A stretch of 64,000 bases of DNA from Gordius sp. MW1 (Eukaryota; Nematomorpha; Gordioida; Gordea; Gordiidae): NCBI GenBank assembly GCA_964036665.1, contig OZ038528.1, forward strand, positions 5,400,501 to 5,464,500, read 5' to 3'. The notes beneath the pieces are model-generated. The model was not told where the DNA came from, made no database searches, and saw only the letters and a program-made list of their open reading frames with translations. Made by a program: the position numbers and the translations under genes. Within the stretch, counting starts at the first letter, position 1. Each line of letters begins with the position of its first letter. Of this stretch, positions 1 through 13,700 are shown in pieces.

Positions 1-287
1 TCTGCATATTTCACTAAGCGCCCATGAAAATTATAATAACATGTACCATTTCGGTTAACTATTTTTTTGATATAATTTAATTCTAAACATTTGAACCTTC
101 TACACTTGTTTTTTGTCTACAATCATCGAGGCTACCTATATAAGATATTAAAATGTATATTTCAACGTTTGTATGGCACGTTTAGTATTATAAGATTGAT
201 AAAAAAAACAAGCAGCGTAGAAGAGTTTATTCTAAGACCTAGTTCGTTACAACTAAAACTTGATTATTTTTGATTTTGGTATTGCAG
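1..287 (+). other. Intron of NPC1 (3' part)
   Basis: AT-rich sequence with no recognisable coding match. It ends in an acceptor (TTGGTATTGCAG, ending at 287) directly before the first recognisable NPC1 exon. The rest of the intron and the upstream exons lie outside the window. Confidence 0.6.
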
Positions 288-3200
288 GGGCATTTTCTAC
301 GATGCCTGCCGTACAAATATTTTCCCTGTACGCCGGGCTGGCTGTTTTGTACGATTTTTGCCTGCAAGTTACCTGCTTCGTCAGTTTACTCACTCTCGAT
401 GCCCACCGATACGAGGTAGGTTTCGCCCAAAAATGTCCCTTTTTGATTTGATTTCCCTTTTTTATAGGGAAAAATATTATTTCAGGCGTAGCAATTTTCA
501 TAATTACATACCATCAGACATGTTTATTTATGAATTGTACAGGGCCACAGTCAACAGCCTGATTTATTTTTTTTCAATGGGGCGGGGTGATTTTAAGATT
601 GAATGAATCTTTTTATTCTTAATAATATGATTTTCGTTGATTAATCTCAATTAGTCGCGAATCCATAATCATTTAAATGATTGTGGTCTTGATAAACGAA
701 GCGGTTAGATAGCAAAGATTTATTTGTAAAATTTACGAAATTAACTTAAATTTGGTGCAAGTTGGGGTTAAATAAAGTATTTAGTTTATCTTATTTTATC
801 ACACAAAAAAAATAAATTTTAATTAATATCACTTTTTTGTATATTTTGATAACAAAATATGAACTACATTAATGAACATCTTTAATTTATATTTTTTTGC
901 ATTGATTAGGCTAAAAGGAACGACGTCTGTTGCTGCGTTCCACCCCTCAACATATCTGAAGATCTCAATAACGACGCCTCCAAAGGCTTGCTTTACGTTT
1001 TCACCCAAAAATATTATGCACCCTTGCTCCTCAATAAATGGATGCGGCCCCTAGTAGTAAGGATTCTCTTTTGTACCACTCACCTATTTCTCCCACTACC
1101 ACAACTTATTTTAAATCTTAAAAATTTATTACTTTTTTTATTAATTATTTATAATGAGTCACAAAACTTAATTCTGACTAGAAGTCGGGCAATTTAAAGT
1201 CATACAAAAGTTTTTAAAAAGCCCACTCCTGTTGGTTTTTGGAGTTCACTTTTGCAAACCATTAATTTATATAACATAAATTTCTTAACATCATTTAAAT
1301 TTAATTTTTTTTAAATTTCATACACATATTTATTAAATTTCAAAATTCAATGTATTATTTATTAGGGTGGTATAAAATTTTTAATTGAAGCAAGAGATTT
1401 ACACTTTGATTGCTTCATTAAAGGTGGTCGTTTTTGCAGCTTGGTTTTGCGCCTCGATCGCGCTCTTGGCCAAAGTTGAGGTTGGATTGGATCAGAAAGT
1501 TTCCATGCCTCACGTAAGAAAATTGTTGTTTTCCCGTAAATGGCTATAGCTTTTGTTTTCTTTCTAGTTATAGTGCAGTTAATAAGTGTTGCAACAGGCT
1601 ATTATATCCCATTCCAATTAATCTTTTAAAATTAAAGTTTAAAAACATAAGCATTTGTAATTTGGAATATTTTTTACAGCTAAATGGCACTTTAATTTTA
1701 GGATGATAAATAAATTGCGTTTAAAACAAGAGTCACTCTCACCTAAAAACGTTCCAATACTCGTTCTACATATACTTTGTATTTTTCCGTTTTCTATCCT
1801 AACTAATACTACATTTTCCCCTTTTCACACAAAGGATTCCTACGTGCTTAAACATTTCACCTACATGGACAACTACCTCATGGTCGGCCCTCCGGTCTAT
1901 TTCGTAGTAAAAAATGGCGGCCCACCACCTAAACTCAAACCTATTGCTTCTACTCTAAACACCGATGATAGCAACGGAACTTTGGATAACTACTTCTTGG
2001 ACCTCACGAAAAAAGCCGACCAAAATTTGTTGTGTTCCAGTTCGGGTTGCGATAAATACAGCTTGAGCAATTTGATCAATTGGCATTCTCGTTACCCCAA
2101 CATAAGCTATTTGGCACCCCAGCCACCCTCCTCTTGGATTGACGATTATTTGGCTTGGGCCTCCCCCGGCACCGGCTGTTGCAGAATCGAGCCTGGCGGG
2201 GTTTTTATTATTTTCATGATATTTTACTATTTTCTCACCTCATAGGCTTGTGTGTGTACAGGAGCGTAGGGGGCTAAAACTAGGTTGGAATACCCTATGA
2301 GGTTCTCTTATCGAGTGTATTTGTCGAAGAAGACCTGCTTCATGTAGCAACGAGGGGCTTGAAGTTTGGTTGTTAAAATTTGATTTATTTTGGGTGAAAT
2401 GTGTTACTTCTATGTTTATTCTGAACTTTGCATAATTTTGACTTTGTTGGATATCCTATATATATAGGAATAGGAATGTAAGTATTTAAAGTGACCACTA
2501 CATTAAATATGCCCCTAATCCCATGCAAAATGCCATGTTTTAGTTGGCATTTTATAACACAAAAGGCGTGACTGTTGATTCGTGCGTATTATAGCCATTT
2601 TGCCCTTCCTACTAAAAACAATATAGTTATCTTTTATATTTTACGGTTTGATTCTAAATTCAGGGCAATACATCGATCGACGTTAGCAAGTTTTGTCCAT
2701 CCAGCAAAATCGACGATTCCAAATGCGTGAAGTGCCCAATCCACATGGATGACAGCCATTCCCGACCCATAGGCAACGATTTTTTCCTCTACCTCAACTA
2801 CTTTTTAGCCGACAGTCCTACCACGAGTTGTCCCAAGGGGTAGCCTTCGCTTTTAGACCCTACGATGATTTGTGTTTCTTGAAATCAGTTTGCAAAGAAT
2901 TTAGGCTTTAATATTAAAATTTTAGGTATTATATACATGGGCGGAGCCAGGATTGGAATTAGAGGGGGTAATAATGCTTTAGGGAGGGGCATAATATTCT
3001 CGTTTAGTCATAAAAATATTAAATTATACGGAATTTTTGGATTTAGAGGGGGGGCAGCCGCCCCTCCCTGGCTACGCCCATGCTTAGCAATTATATAATA
3101 ATTACTTGGTCAATATCATAATATAGTGACTTTGATATGTTCTTTGGTAAAAGAATAGGATAATTTGATTTTATTTGTCTTTTGTATTAAAAAATATAAT

Positions 3201-6200
3201 TTCTATGAAATGTAGTTGTTGAACTGTCTACCTCGTGTATTTATTATATCTTTTATGCTTTTTCGGTAAAAGGGGTAAGGCAGCTTATCAGCACGCAGTC
3301 AAAGTGAATGGAATGCCACCAGTGTTACAAAGTAAATCTCCTTCCCTTTTTTCATCCCACACAATTTTATATTTTACATGTTATGAAATTTGCAGCCTTT
3401 TCCTTGTTTTTAGAGTAAAGCGAATAGATCTGTTTTAAAAATTGATTTAACTATTCTATTGCTTTAGAGAGAGCATATATAGAATAAAGAAATAAAGTAG
3501 GTTTAAGATTCAAAAATTATTTTATTTAAAGGATAAGGATGAGATTTTATGTTAATGAATGTTTGGCGTTTCGCTTAGCTTCTCATTTCATGGCTTACCA
3601 CACGGTTTTGAAAACGTCGCACGACTACATCATGGCCCTGAGACACGCCCGTAATTTGGCTGAAAATGCCACGCATTATTTGCGCTCCCAAAAAGGTGGA
3701 TGGCAGAAGGCTAAAGATATTGAAGTTTTTCCCTACAGGTCAATTCAATTTTCGTATACATTCATCATTCTTTTATCACAAAATTTTCTTTTTTTGTCCC
3801 TTTATCAGGACTTTCAAATATTTTTAAACTAAATCTTGATTTCATATTTACTGTTAACACATTGCGTCCTTGTAATTCTTAATTCATTTAAAATACCGCC
3901 TTGATAAAAGTGCCAAAAAGGGGTAATTATTTTTTGCATATTTTCGAAGTGGAGCTGCTGGTTTTGTTTCCTTATCTTTCTTGGGTCTCTGTATGATGAA
4001 TGGAGGATTACTTTGTATTTTCCAATTCGTATTTGGTGTTCTGTCGTGATAATAAGCTTTCATGATATCAATTTATTTAACCCTAATAATATCAAATTAT
4101 ATGCAAAAGGTACACAATCTTTCGAATGATTTATACTATTTAATTTGTTTTTTTGGGGGTTTTGTATATTTTTACGAAAACTGATAAATGTTTCCTCCTC
4201 ACTGCTATTAAAGACACCAACATCAGTAGAGTAGTCGCTAACTTTCGAAACGTTTTTCTAGTTTATATAGCCATAAAATCACGTTCTCTCTCGTGTAGGC
4301 TTAGTCAAGATTCGTGGTATCGCTTCTCAATTTGTATTTTTATTTACAATCAAACGCTACGTTAGTCATTTAATCAAATATCGTTGCTTATAAAGGATTC
4401 ATCATATCATAGGCGTAACTAGGATTTCCTCAAGAGGGGGGGGGGGGTATAAAAGTTTAAAGCGACAATATCGTAAAACTAATAAAATATTAAAAGTAAA
4501 ATTCCAACAAATATTTATTTTTATTAAATATACAATATTAAAATTATATAAATTGAAAATCAATATCGACGAAATTTAGATATAAACGCATTTACAACAT
4601 CTTCCGTTTCAGGGATTTATAATTATCAGTAATATTTGTGTGCAAATATAAATAAAATTTATCAATGAAGGGGGTGGGTTTCTAACCCAAAAACCACCCC
4701 CTCCCTAAGCCAATGCATCATATCTTTGTTTTTATGGTTGTTCAATTTGCATTATCATTCGCAGCGTGTTTTACGTGTTTTACGAGCAATACCTGACCAT
4801 AGTGAAGGATACGCTGGAGAATTTGGCGTACTCCTTTTGCGCCATATTTGTCATGACGTTCATCCTGCTCGGCCTGGACATCATTTCGGCCCTCATCGTA
4901 GTTCTGACCATAGCTATGATTATTACTAGCCTGTTTGCCCTCATGTTCCTTTGGTCCATCAATCTCAACGCTATATCTCTCGTCAACTTAGTTATGGTGA
5001 GTGGTGATCATGACTCATTTAACTATAAAGCAATCAATTGGTGGAAATTTCAAATCGGTTAAAATCTGATATATGAGGAGGCTTGTTAAAAGAAGGTGTT
5101 GATTACTGGGGTTCTGTCTAATGTATAAAATTTCATTTTAGCTCATTTTGTTGGTCAAAAATATCGGCTTTTATGACACTTGAAAGTTACGGTACTATGA
5201 TTTTTGAATAACTATTAAATTAGGGCTCATTTATAATATAAGAAACGTCTGTTATATTTTTTATTTAAAGATTCGAACCAAATTAAATGCATTGTACGAC
5301 CAAATAATTTATTAGAGTAAATGCACTATTGTATAATTTTTTTAAATGTTGTATCGTTTTTTATCTCATTCAAACTCAGGGTGTTGGTATTTCGGTGGAG
5401 TTTTGCTCGCACATCGTGAGGAGCTTCGCTCTCAGCATACAAGATGGGAAAGTAGCCAGAGCTCACGAAGCACTTACCGAGATGGGTAGTTCGGTAAATT
5501 CATTTTAAACATTAAAATTGCAAATTTTACGCATTTTTCACACTGACTTTACTCTTAATAATTTTAAATTTTTTGATGTCACCGGAAGTGATTTGACCTG
5601 GCTTTTAATATAACTGCTCTTGTTTTTTTTGATAAAATAGCCTCGCTTAATTTCATTTACTTAAATATTTTTGACATCATAAATCATATGCTTTATTATA
5701 TTTATAATGGGTAAATTGAAAACTGCCATTTGCGTTTTTAACTTTTTTTACAGGTTTTTAGCGGCATCACACTCACCAAGTTTGGGGGCATAGTGGTGTT
5801 GGCCTTCTCTAAATCTCGCATCTTTCAGATATTTTATTTCCGCATGTACCTCGGCATCGTGATGTTCGGGGCTCTGCACGGCCTCATCTTTCTACCCGTT
5901 CTCCTGAGTTATTTAGGTAAATCCTTCAATTTTTTCTTTCTTTGACTGGTGGATGTTTTATTATGTAGCGCTTACTCAGCAACTTTTGTCTATTGGTTAT
6001 CAGATTTAAAAATTTCGAAATTAACATGATTTAAGAGGCATTCAACTACAGATTTTAGTCTCGCTTTTTGTTGCCATAAATAACGCCTTAATGTGCAACC
6101 TGAGGTTAACTAACGTAAATTTGGGACACTCATACGTTTTAGAGTCCACACTCATCTGAGGTTATGTTAACACCTACCATTTTGTCATGTGATGTTTACT

Positions 6201-6432
6201 TATTATTCCTACTTCAAAAGGGCCAGCCGTAAACAGACGCAAGTATTTGAAGAAGAAATTTATGGCCTCGGGTCGGTATCAAAAAAGTGAGTCCGAAAGC
6301 CCTGAACGGGATTTCAAACCGAACGGAGTACTAGCTCAATACCCTATCACTACCAACCATAGTCTAACAAACCCGCTGGCATTCAAAGCAGCCTTAAACC
6401 ATGAAAGTGGCAAATCTAATTTTGATTTTTGA
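288..6432 (+). CDS. NPC1: NPC1-type intracellular cholesterol transporter, C-terminal half (11 exons, 5' partial)
   Basis: Late endosomal/lysosomal multipass protein that exports sterol (family knowledge). Exons read by eye: 288-415, 910-1056, 1424-1513, 1835-2200, 2664-2839, 3273-3331, 3579-3738, 4765-4996, 5380-5493, 5754-5916, 6221-6432; phases agree at every junction and give about 614 residues plus a stop. Exon 1 encodes the end of the sterol-sensing domain ([24 protein letters not shown]). Then come a CCC-containing linker, a membrane segment, the Cys-rich luminal domain ([40 protein letters not shown]), and the final membrane bundle ([32 protein letters not shown], split over two exons; [20 protein letters not shown]). 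The cytosolic tail of about 70 residues ends NFDF and lacks the LLNF dileucine ending of human NPC1. The donor at 2201 (GTTTTT) is weak; read-through would stop at 2245. Paralogue assignment (NPC1a or NPC1b type) is not possible here. Confidence 0.93.
2936..3082. mobile_element. G-rich fold-back repeat (GGGCGTAGCCAGG family), in an NPC1 intron
   Basis: The ends are inverted: CATGGGCGGAGCCAGG on the left and CCTGGCTACGCCCATG on the right, with G-rich then C-rich runs inside. Related sequences occur at 4409-4716, 23771-23911, 32801-33107, 39092-39170, 39205-39358, about 51673 and 52607-53066. No coding capacity. I read it as a non-autonomous inverted-repeat element. Confidence 0.7.
4401..4724. 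mobile_element. G-rich repeat copy with 8-bp flanking duplication, in an NPC1 intron
   Basis: The element (about 4409-4716) begins ATAGGCGTAACTAGG, has a run of G at about 4437-4447, and ends CCACCCCCTCCCTAAGCCAATGC. ATCATATC occurs immediately on both sides (4401-4408 and 4717-4724), consistent with a target-site duplication. It lies inside the NPC1 intron 3739-4764. Its closest relative in the window is the copy at 52607-53066. Confidence 0.65.
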
Positions 6433-7010
6433 ATCCTTCTAGCGCCAAATTAAACAGCCAAAATCTCGGCCATGCCATTGAGTATAAGAGCATGGAGAAG
6501 GATTTCTTAACTAACCATTGATCTATATTGTTGTTTATTCAAACTCATTCTATCCCCTCCCCCACATGTTTGTATTTATTTGTCTATGTATATGATGTCA
6601 TTTTGATCTAAGTAACATTCACCGCTAATGTGATTTTTCACCTCGATCTGATATTTGCCTTTTTCGCACCGAATTATAATGCAGCACCTAGATTATCGAT
6701 AACCTACCTATTAACGTCGTCTCACTGCAGTCATAATTTTGTAAATAATACTGACGCGCTAATTATTTCAACCACCTTTACATGCTTTTGTGTAGAATGA
6801 TGGTGGTTGTTTTTTATAGCCGCTTACTATTAATTTATTAGTACAGAGTTTGTAGCGTTATTACAGCACGTATCTAGCATCTCAATTACGCCCATGTCTT
6901 TTACCTGCACCGTGGTTGTATTATTTAAATTATTACTAATAACATTGATAATAAACCAAAACAGACTTATGCTGATATCGGCGTTTTAGATTATTTTTTT
7001 ACTAAATAAA
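6433..7010 (+). other. NPC1 3' UTR with candidate poly(A) signal
   Basis: Non-coding sequence after the NPC1 stop codon. AATAAA at 7005-7010 is a candidate polyadenylation signal, and another AATAAA-type site lies near 6950. The transcript end cannot be fixed from sequence. Confidence 0.45.
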
Positions 7011-10000
7011 TGTATAATGAAGTATCAAAAGGTAAAGGTTTGTTTGAAACAGCTTGGGATTTTTTGCCTGACAAGGTTGTTGTTATTCCTATTGGTTATT
7101 AATTAAAGTTTTAAATGTTGGATCAGAATATTAAAATCATCTTGATAAGTTATATTATTAACAAAAAGTAGTAGTTATAGTATCATGGAATTCCTCTCTC
7201 TAACTTATTGTCAATAATGTCTCTATCTAAATGTACCCAATCGTCCATCCCATCTTTTAAATGGCCGTGTCTTAATTAACCCGTCTTGTATTTAAATTAT
7301 AATTTACCGATGTTTTATTCATTTTCTGTCTCAAGAACTACTATTGGCCTGATTTTTAAGCAAATGTTGTTAAATATTTTAGGGCAGGTCGTGCTGAGAA
7401 AGGATTATGATTGCTATTGAAATTCGTTTTAAGTTTATTTATTAAGATAAATGGATTGCATTTTCGTGCGTTTTATATAGAATTTATTTATTTTCGTGAG
7501 ATAATCAGTTTAGCTTTTTAAAGGGAACTTTGTTATATTAGAAATTCCATTTCGTATGATTTAGACAATAGAGCTACAAGGCATTTTGCTATGCGGCATC
7601 CAATCTAAACAATAGGAAGCATTCTTTTCTGTCCCGAAAAAATATTATTGTGGTATCAAAATTTAATCCTAGCGATCTACGCCGGTCATAAACTTATTAT
7701 ACATCTGTGGGCATTTAACCAAAAATCTTTTCCTGAATATTTGAAGAATCGTGATCTACTTACTATATGTAATAGACGTGACACCATGATAATTTGAAAA
7801 CCTCATTACGATTATCATGCCAACTTACTGTCATGACGTTAGAATTCCTTTTCTTAAATCCTCTTTTTTCATCGATTTTATATCCATCGATTAATAGGCA
7901 TTTGAGCTGATTTAAACGAACTGTCCCAATAGCTAGGATATCACTAAAGACAATCTACCAACTAAGGCAGTCTTTCAGCTTAATAAATGATAATTTCACC
8001 GAATCCTATTTAATTTTGCTAGACGATCGAAAACATCGACCAGGGTTCAAGATAGCGGTTTTAGTGGCCGTGTACCTATCTTAAAAACTTGGCCTTTTAA
8101 AATTTTGCGGTGATGTTTATAATAAGAGCCATGGATTTATCCATTAGGATGAGTTACAATATTTAGTTATTAACGACTATAATTTTAAATTTCTCAAAAA
8201 ATTCAGACCCGATAAAATTTGTCTATTTTGACCAGTTAAAAGTTGTCTTGAAGAATTTAGTCATTTATTGAAACAGATTTCTAGGCATGCCATTTAATAA
8301 AGGAATCAGCTTGAAGTTCTCAAAACATTTTAACATTTTTAGGAGATAAATAACCAATAATAATTAAAATTCGTTAATGGTTCAGAGATCTAATGTAAAA
8401 TAAAAAAATGAATAACATATTACATATTATTTAAAGGGTTAAGGACTTCAGTAAAATTCAATTTTCGATCTCTTTGAATTTTATAGCGATAGATGGAGGG
8501 AGGGAACACTGTTTCAAAATTAAATATGGCGCCAAGTTTTGAAGAGTCCTCCAATTACCATATCGAATGGAAAGACTAGCTTTATCGCGTCTTATTATTC
8601 AAGTTTTATAAAAAGATCATAAAATCAGAATGACTCATAAAATGTATTATATTAGGCCGCATTAAAATATTTAATGGACACGCCCTTTTTAGTGCTAGAA
8701 ATATTCGAAATGATAGGATATATATAATTGTTTCGTAACATAACCGCGATATCTTATAATAAAAAACCAAAGAAAATCGAAACTATGATTTTATCAAGAC
8801 TCATTATTATAGCGTAATGGTCCAAAGATGTGAAATTGACTATTCTTTCCCCATCCCCTATATACTATCAACTTTCGCAAAACTAGTTGGAAAAAATTAT
8901 TAAATTATTATTATTCATAGTTTTAAAATTAAATTACTAAAAAATGTTACGTTATGCAAACAAGTTCTGCCCAGTGTAGCCTATAGGTGAGGTTCAACTA
9001 CAAGGCAACTTTTAAAGGCTTTAAATTACTCAAATAAATTTAGAACTACTATCAAAAGGTTAGAAAAATTATACAGATTTTAAATATGTAAATTAAGTTA
9101 AGATATTGTTGAGTATACATAAATATTGAATATAAGGAGGTAAGTCGGAACTGGGATTTTACCATTTTCGAACGATTTTAATTCAAGAACCAATAAAGAG
9201 GAAGTAACAGCTAATTTATCCCAATCCAATCTTTCAATTTTTAAAAATATTTTTAACTTGAGCAGTTTTTGAGAAAAGTACTTCCAAAGTTGCGCCTACA
9301 GGTTACATTAGTACCTGACGGATTAAATTTAGTTTAATTTTATATAATCTTATTGGATATAAATACAGCATATTTCCATTTGTTTTTCATCCAAAACAAT
9401 TATCTGAACCTGATAAAAACTGTGCTTAATAGTAATCCTAGCAATTAGAAACACATGATAATTAATGAATAATTTTTACATGGCCGTAGTCTGGGGTCCA
9501 CCCTCAAATACATAAATTAGTATGCAATTAACAAAATCTTAATTAAAATTTCAAAAATCATCATTCAATTTGTTCTTTAATTATCAGATGCTACCATAAA
9601 ATCCAAATCTTAATTAAAGACGCCTATGCCAAAGTTGTTTGGATATGCAAAAGGATAAAATTTAATTTTGTAAAATAAGAGAAAATCATTTAAATTTATT
9701 ATAAACCCCATCTTGATTATCAATTAATAGAAACATATCCAAGATCTTATTAAGGGGGAGGGGCAATATATTTGGTCATACTATAGAAAGCATGAGGAAC
9801 TAATAATAATTTACTTCTATTGAATATAAAATAATTCTTGTATTGAATTGCCGCTCCCTGTATCCATCTCACCACGCTCTTTTAATTGAATTTCGAACTA
9901 CAATAAAACATGGTTCTTTATAAAAATTTAATTCTTATAATAACTTTATATAGTTAATAGCAAAGATTTTGGCCCATTTGTTCGACCTATGTTTCGTGTG

Positions 10001-10329
10001 AAATGCTTCCTCCTAGATACAAAAATATTTTAGCGGATCTATTCGCCTTTTTGGCCTATGTTTGGATTAGAGGGTGGCAAAAGGTGGGTAATTATTAAAG
10101 GAAGGTAAAGTGATGACCTAATATCATTTAACAATTTACCTTAAAAAGCATATGTCCTTTTAACATCCATAATATTTATAGAGGATCTAAGAGTTTCTTA
10201 AAGAATATACAAATCTCTCGTTTTAATCTTAACAACATTGCACATATATTTTTAAATGGGACGAAACACATCTAAGACGACTGTGCAAATAAGTTGCGAG
10301 GTGGATTGAGGGGGAGGCAAGACCCAACC
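7011..10329. other. Intergenic AT-rich DNA, nothing recognised
   Basis: About 3.3 kb with no ORF of note, no recognisable protein match in any frame, no obvious inverted-repeat element and no RNA gene signature. It separates NPC1 from the SEA-A upstream region. Confidence 0.5.
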
Positions 10330-10792
10330 TAATTTTATGACTTTAGGTCCACATCGTAAAACTTGGATGTCACACGTGTAACCTAACAGGCAGGAGACTT
10401 CTTAAAGTTGCATTTTATATTACTTGCGTATAAATCTAGCTTAGCTAATGGATTTAGCCATTATATGGATCCAACAAACACGGTAATAAATATTCAAGAA
10501 GGCTCACATACAGTGTGAGAATGAGGCGATACTGGCACCATACGGCAGCACTCCGACAGGTCACGCAACACACTTCGGTTATTCTCTTAATGGCATGTTA
10601 ATTAAGCTTGTGCCTCCTGCCATCTTTTAGGATGACGCTTGTTCATAAAACAAGTCTCTTTTAAAACCTTGGAAAATTAGTGATAAATTGAAGTTGGATT
10701 AATTCGATTTGGTTGGAATAAGGATTGTCTAACATGGCCGAACATCTTCCACTCCGAATTCATCGATAATTTTATCTACTTTTGTTGTTTAT
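10330..10792 (+). promoter_or_regulatory. Conserved upstream/5' UTR block of SEA-A
   Basis: This non-coding stretch matches the region upstream of SEA-B (36126-36612) in the same order. Shared blocks include CCCAACCTAATTTT near 10323, a GATTTAGCCATTA block near 10451 and the motif CACATACAGTGTG. That motif lies 288 bp before the ATG here (10505-10517) and 284 bp before it in SEA-B (36329-36341). Similarity outside coding DNA at equal spacing suggests the duplication carried promoter and leader sequence. Which bases are transcribed is unknown. Confidence 0.6.
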
Positions 10793-13700
10793 ATGATTGA
10801 ATCCATAGTCAAAGATTTACACGGCCACGCGCTACGAAGATGTGAGTAAACCGGTTATTCCAAAACAGTTTGGTGTTAAAAAATTTATAACTAATAATCT
10901 TTATAATTGATGTTTGGTTAAAGTTAATTAAATTAAAACCTACTTTAATAAGCAGTATTTTTAATTTTGAGCACAAGCCTCTGTAAAATTTGTTATATAA
11001 TTTACAATAGTTACCTAACTTAAACATTTATTAGTTATTTACATATTTGTGTCAATTTATCTTAAAATATAGCAGACTTGAATAATGTATGTCATTAAAA
11101 TGATTTAACCTTCAATTTTATTAGTAAATCAAAATACATAAAGACTTGTAACGCACCCGATCCGACTCCACTTCGTTTTGTTTTTACTTGGCCAACTAAT
11201 ACCAATGTTAAGTCTCATTTGACCAAATAAGTTTAACCAGGCCTGACCTTAAGCAATCCGATATGTTGTAGAGTTATTTTGACTTTTATTACGTTTCATA
11301 TGATTTAAAGATACAAAATGTGCAAACGTTTAAGGACTTTCACATATAGTAAGAGCTCATCATTGGTCTAATCTCATATATTATCTAGCAATCATTTAAA
11401 TATAGTTTAGCAAAGGTAATTTAAATTTTGTCCAAATCAGTCTTGATTCATTACTCGTTTATGTTAAATATTCTTTAGAAAGCTAGGCCTAATAATGCTA
11501 GGCGCTCCACATTTTATTTTGCTTGAACAAGGGATTTACGTCTCACAAATTCAAAAGCGATTTCTTTAAATTAACATATTAGTATTTACAAAGTTTTTAT
11601 TTAATTTCAAACATCTTGACTCCCCTCCCGCACTCATAGAGGAAAGGGTGATCAATCAAAGCTTATGAAAGAGAACGCCCTTTCCCCCTTCTTCCTTCGC
11701 ATGCAACTTACTCCCTCCCATACCATGTATATGTTTTCGCCACTCTTGCAATTGACCCTGCATCTTTTTATAATTTGTTCTTTTTAGACTAAATTTGTAG
11801 ATTTTTTGCTTCCGAAGAGAGCGCCCGCTCTCTTTTTTACGGTCACCCTTTTCTCTCCTATTCGTGTGCGAGAGGGGAATCAAGATGTTCAAAGTCAAAG
11901 AAAAACGCTTTATAATAAAATTACCTAATATTTAGCATTACTTAAAGCGCAGTTATAGGTAAAGTAAAATTTAAAAATTGAGATGCGCATCGCCTATTTG
12001 CCTTCTTTGTCTTTATTCAAAATCGCATGCTAAATACACTTTAATATGACATCGCATATGGCTCACCATATAGATTACATGATTCATATCCAACTTCCTC
12101 TAATAATATTTGTTCCCCTGGGTAAAGTCGTTTATGAAAAATCTGATTGAGGTTCTTATTATTGGTTAACGTATACAAAATCTGTTGTTCCCCAAATACA
12201 TCACATTTAGTCACACTTAGATTTATGTAATTAATCTGGCCCTAAAATATAGAAGTCTTTTGATAGCATACCAATTAACGAAATTTGAATAATAATGTAT
12301 ACTGTCTAAAGTTGTATTCTTTATATTTTAGTACCGCATTTTAAAAGTGGACCCCTGTGCTTTATCCTATTATTCTTTTTTGGACATATTCTTGTAGCAA
12401 GATCATCTGGAGAAGCCTTAAGCAATGATGCCCTTAATATAACCTCTTTTTCCACCTCGTCCACTTCATATTCAGGTTAGGCCATGAAAATATTTTACTT
12501 AATGCGCTTACAAATAATGTAATGTCAATGCTTAAAAGAATGAAATGGAGTTATACTGATTTCGGCATATTTATAATTAGTGAAGTAAAAGCCGATTTAC
12601 GAGATCGTTTACCAATGAAATAAAATGTTCATCTGTGTCATCTATTAGCAATTTTAAAACGACAAATTTAATTAAACATTTACCAAACTGCTTAACATAA
12701 CCTTGATATTTCAAACTAACTTACATATAACGTTTTATATTTATGAGCTCATCCATATGCCATAGTAAATTCTGTAGTCATATATTAATTGAGATAGGTA
12801 TATATAAGAATAGCCTTTTAAAATTTACCCTAAATGGCATAAATTCTTATTCAAATAGTGGGCGCACTCTTAAATCGGAGTTTTCTTGTTGAACAAAAAA
12901 TTGAAAAAATTTTGAAGTAGATAGTTCTTAATTTAAGGAATATTAACTTTATGTGTTAATTGCCATGCATTTTATGTTACATCTATATATATATATATAT
13001 AATTTAAATGGCACGACGAAATTATTTTATGATTATTAACAATTTAACTATAACAATTATGCATTTTTCGGATTAGAGCAAGGATCCATAATTGTGTCAG
13101 GTATTGCGACCCAACTATTAGACAAAAAACTGCCGATAGAAAGGGAGTATGATAAAACTAAATTGCCAGAAAAATTTAAAAGTCGTATTGAAAATCCTTA
13201 TGACACAAAGCACCCAATTCAACCGGTTAATTCTGATAAAACCCCCGCTACACGTAATTCCGCTTTTGCATCCATGTCGAATGCGAGATTGCTAAATACG
13301 AAGAATCTCAAAAAGGAAAATGGTTCAGCAGCTCTGAGAAATCTCATAACTCAAACTCAAAATAGGATTATGGATATGGTTAAATCAAGAGACGATTCTT
13401 TGACGCAACGAGATAGTTTTGAATGGGACGAAATTAATAATTCAATAAATGCTCCATCCCTATCCAAGTCAGATGTTCAATACTGGAGCCCATTTAATGA
13501 CAGGAATGCCATTGAATCTAGTCATGGGCCTTACAATCATCATGGGTCTTACAACCATCATGGACACCATAAGTACCCGCACATAGTATTTACGGGTAGG
13601 AAAATTTTGCAGGAAGAGGGTAGTGGACAAGAATGTGTTATTGCATCAAATTCAGGATGCGGAGTGGATGAACAATGTATTCGGAGAAATGAGTTTGATA

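Noticed and set aside
11656..11898. 80-codon minus-strand ORF in SEA-A intron 1
   Set aside because: Lys/Arg-rich translation of a pyrimidine-rich tract; no family match and no splice context.
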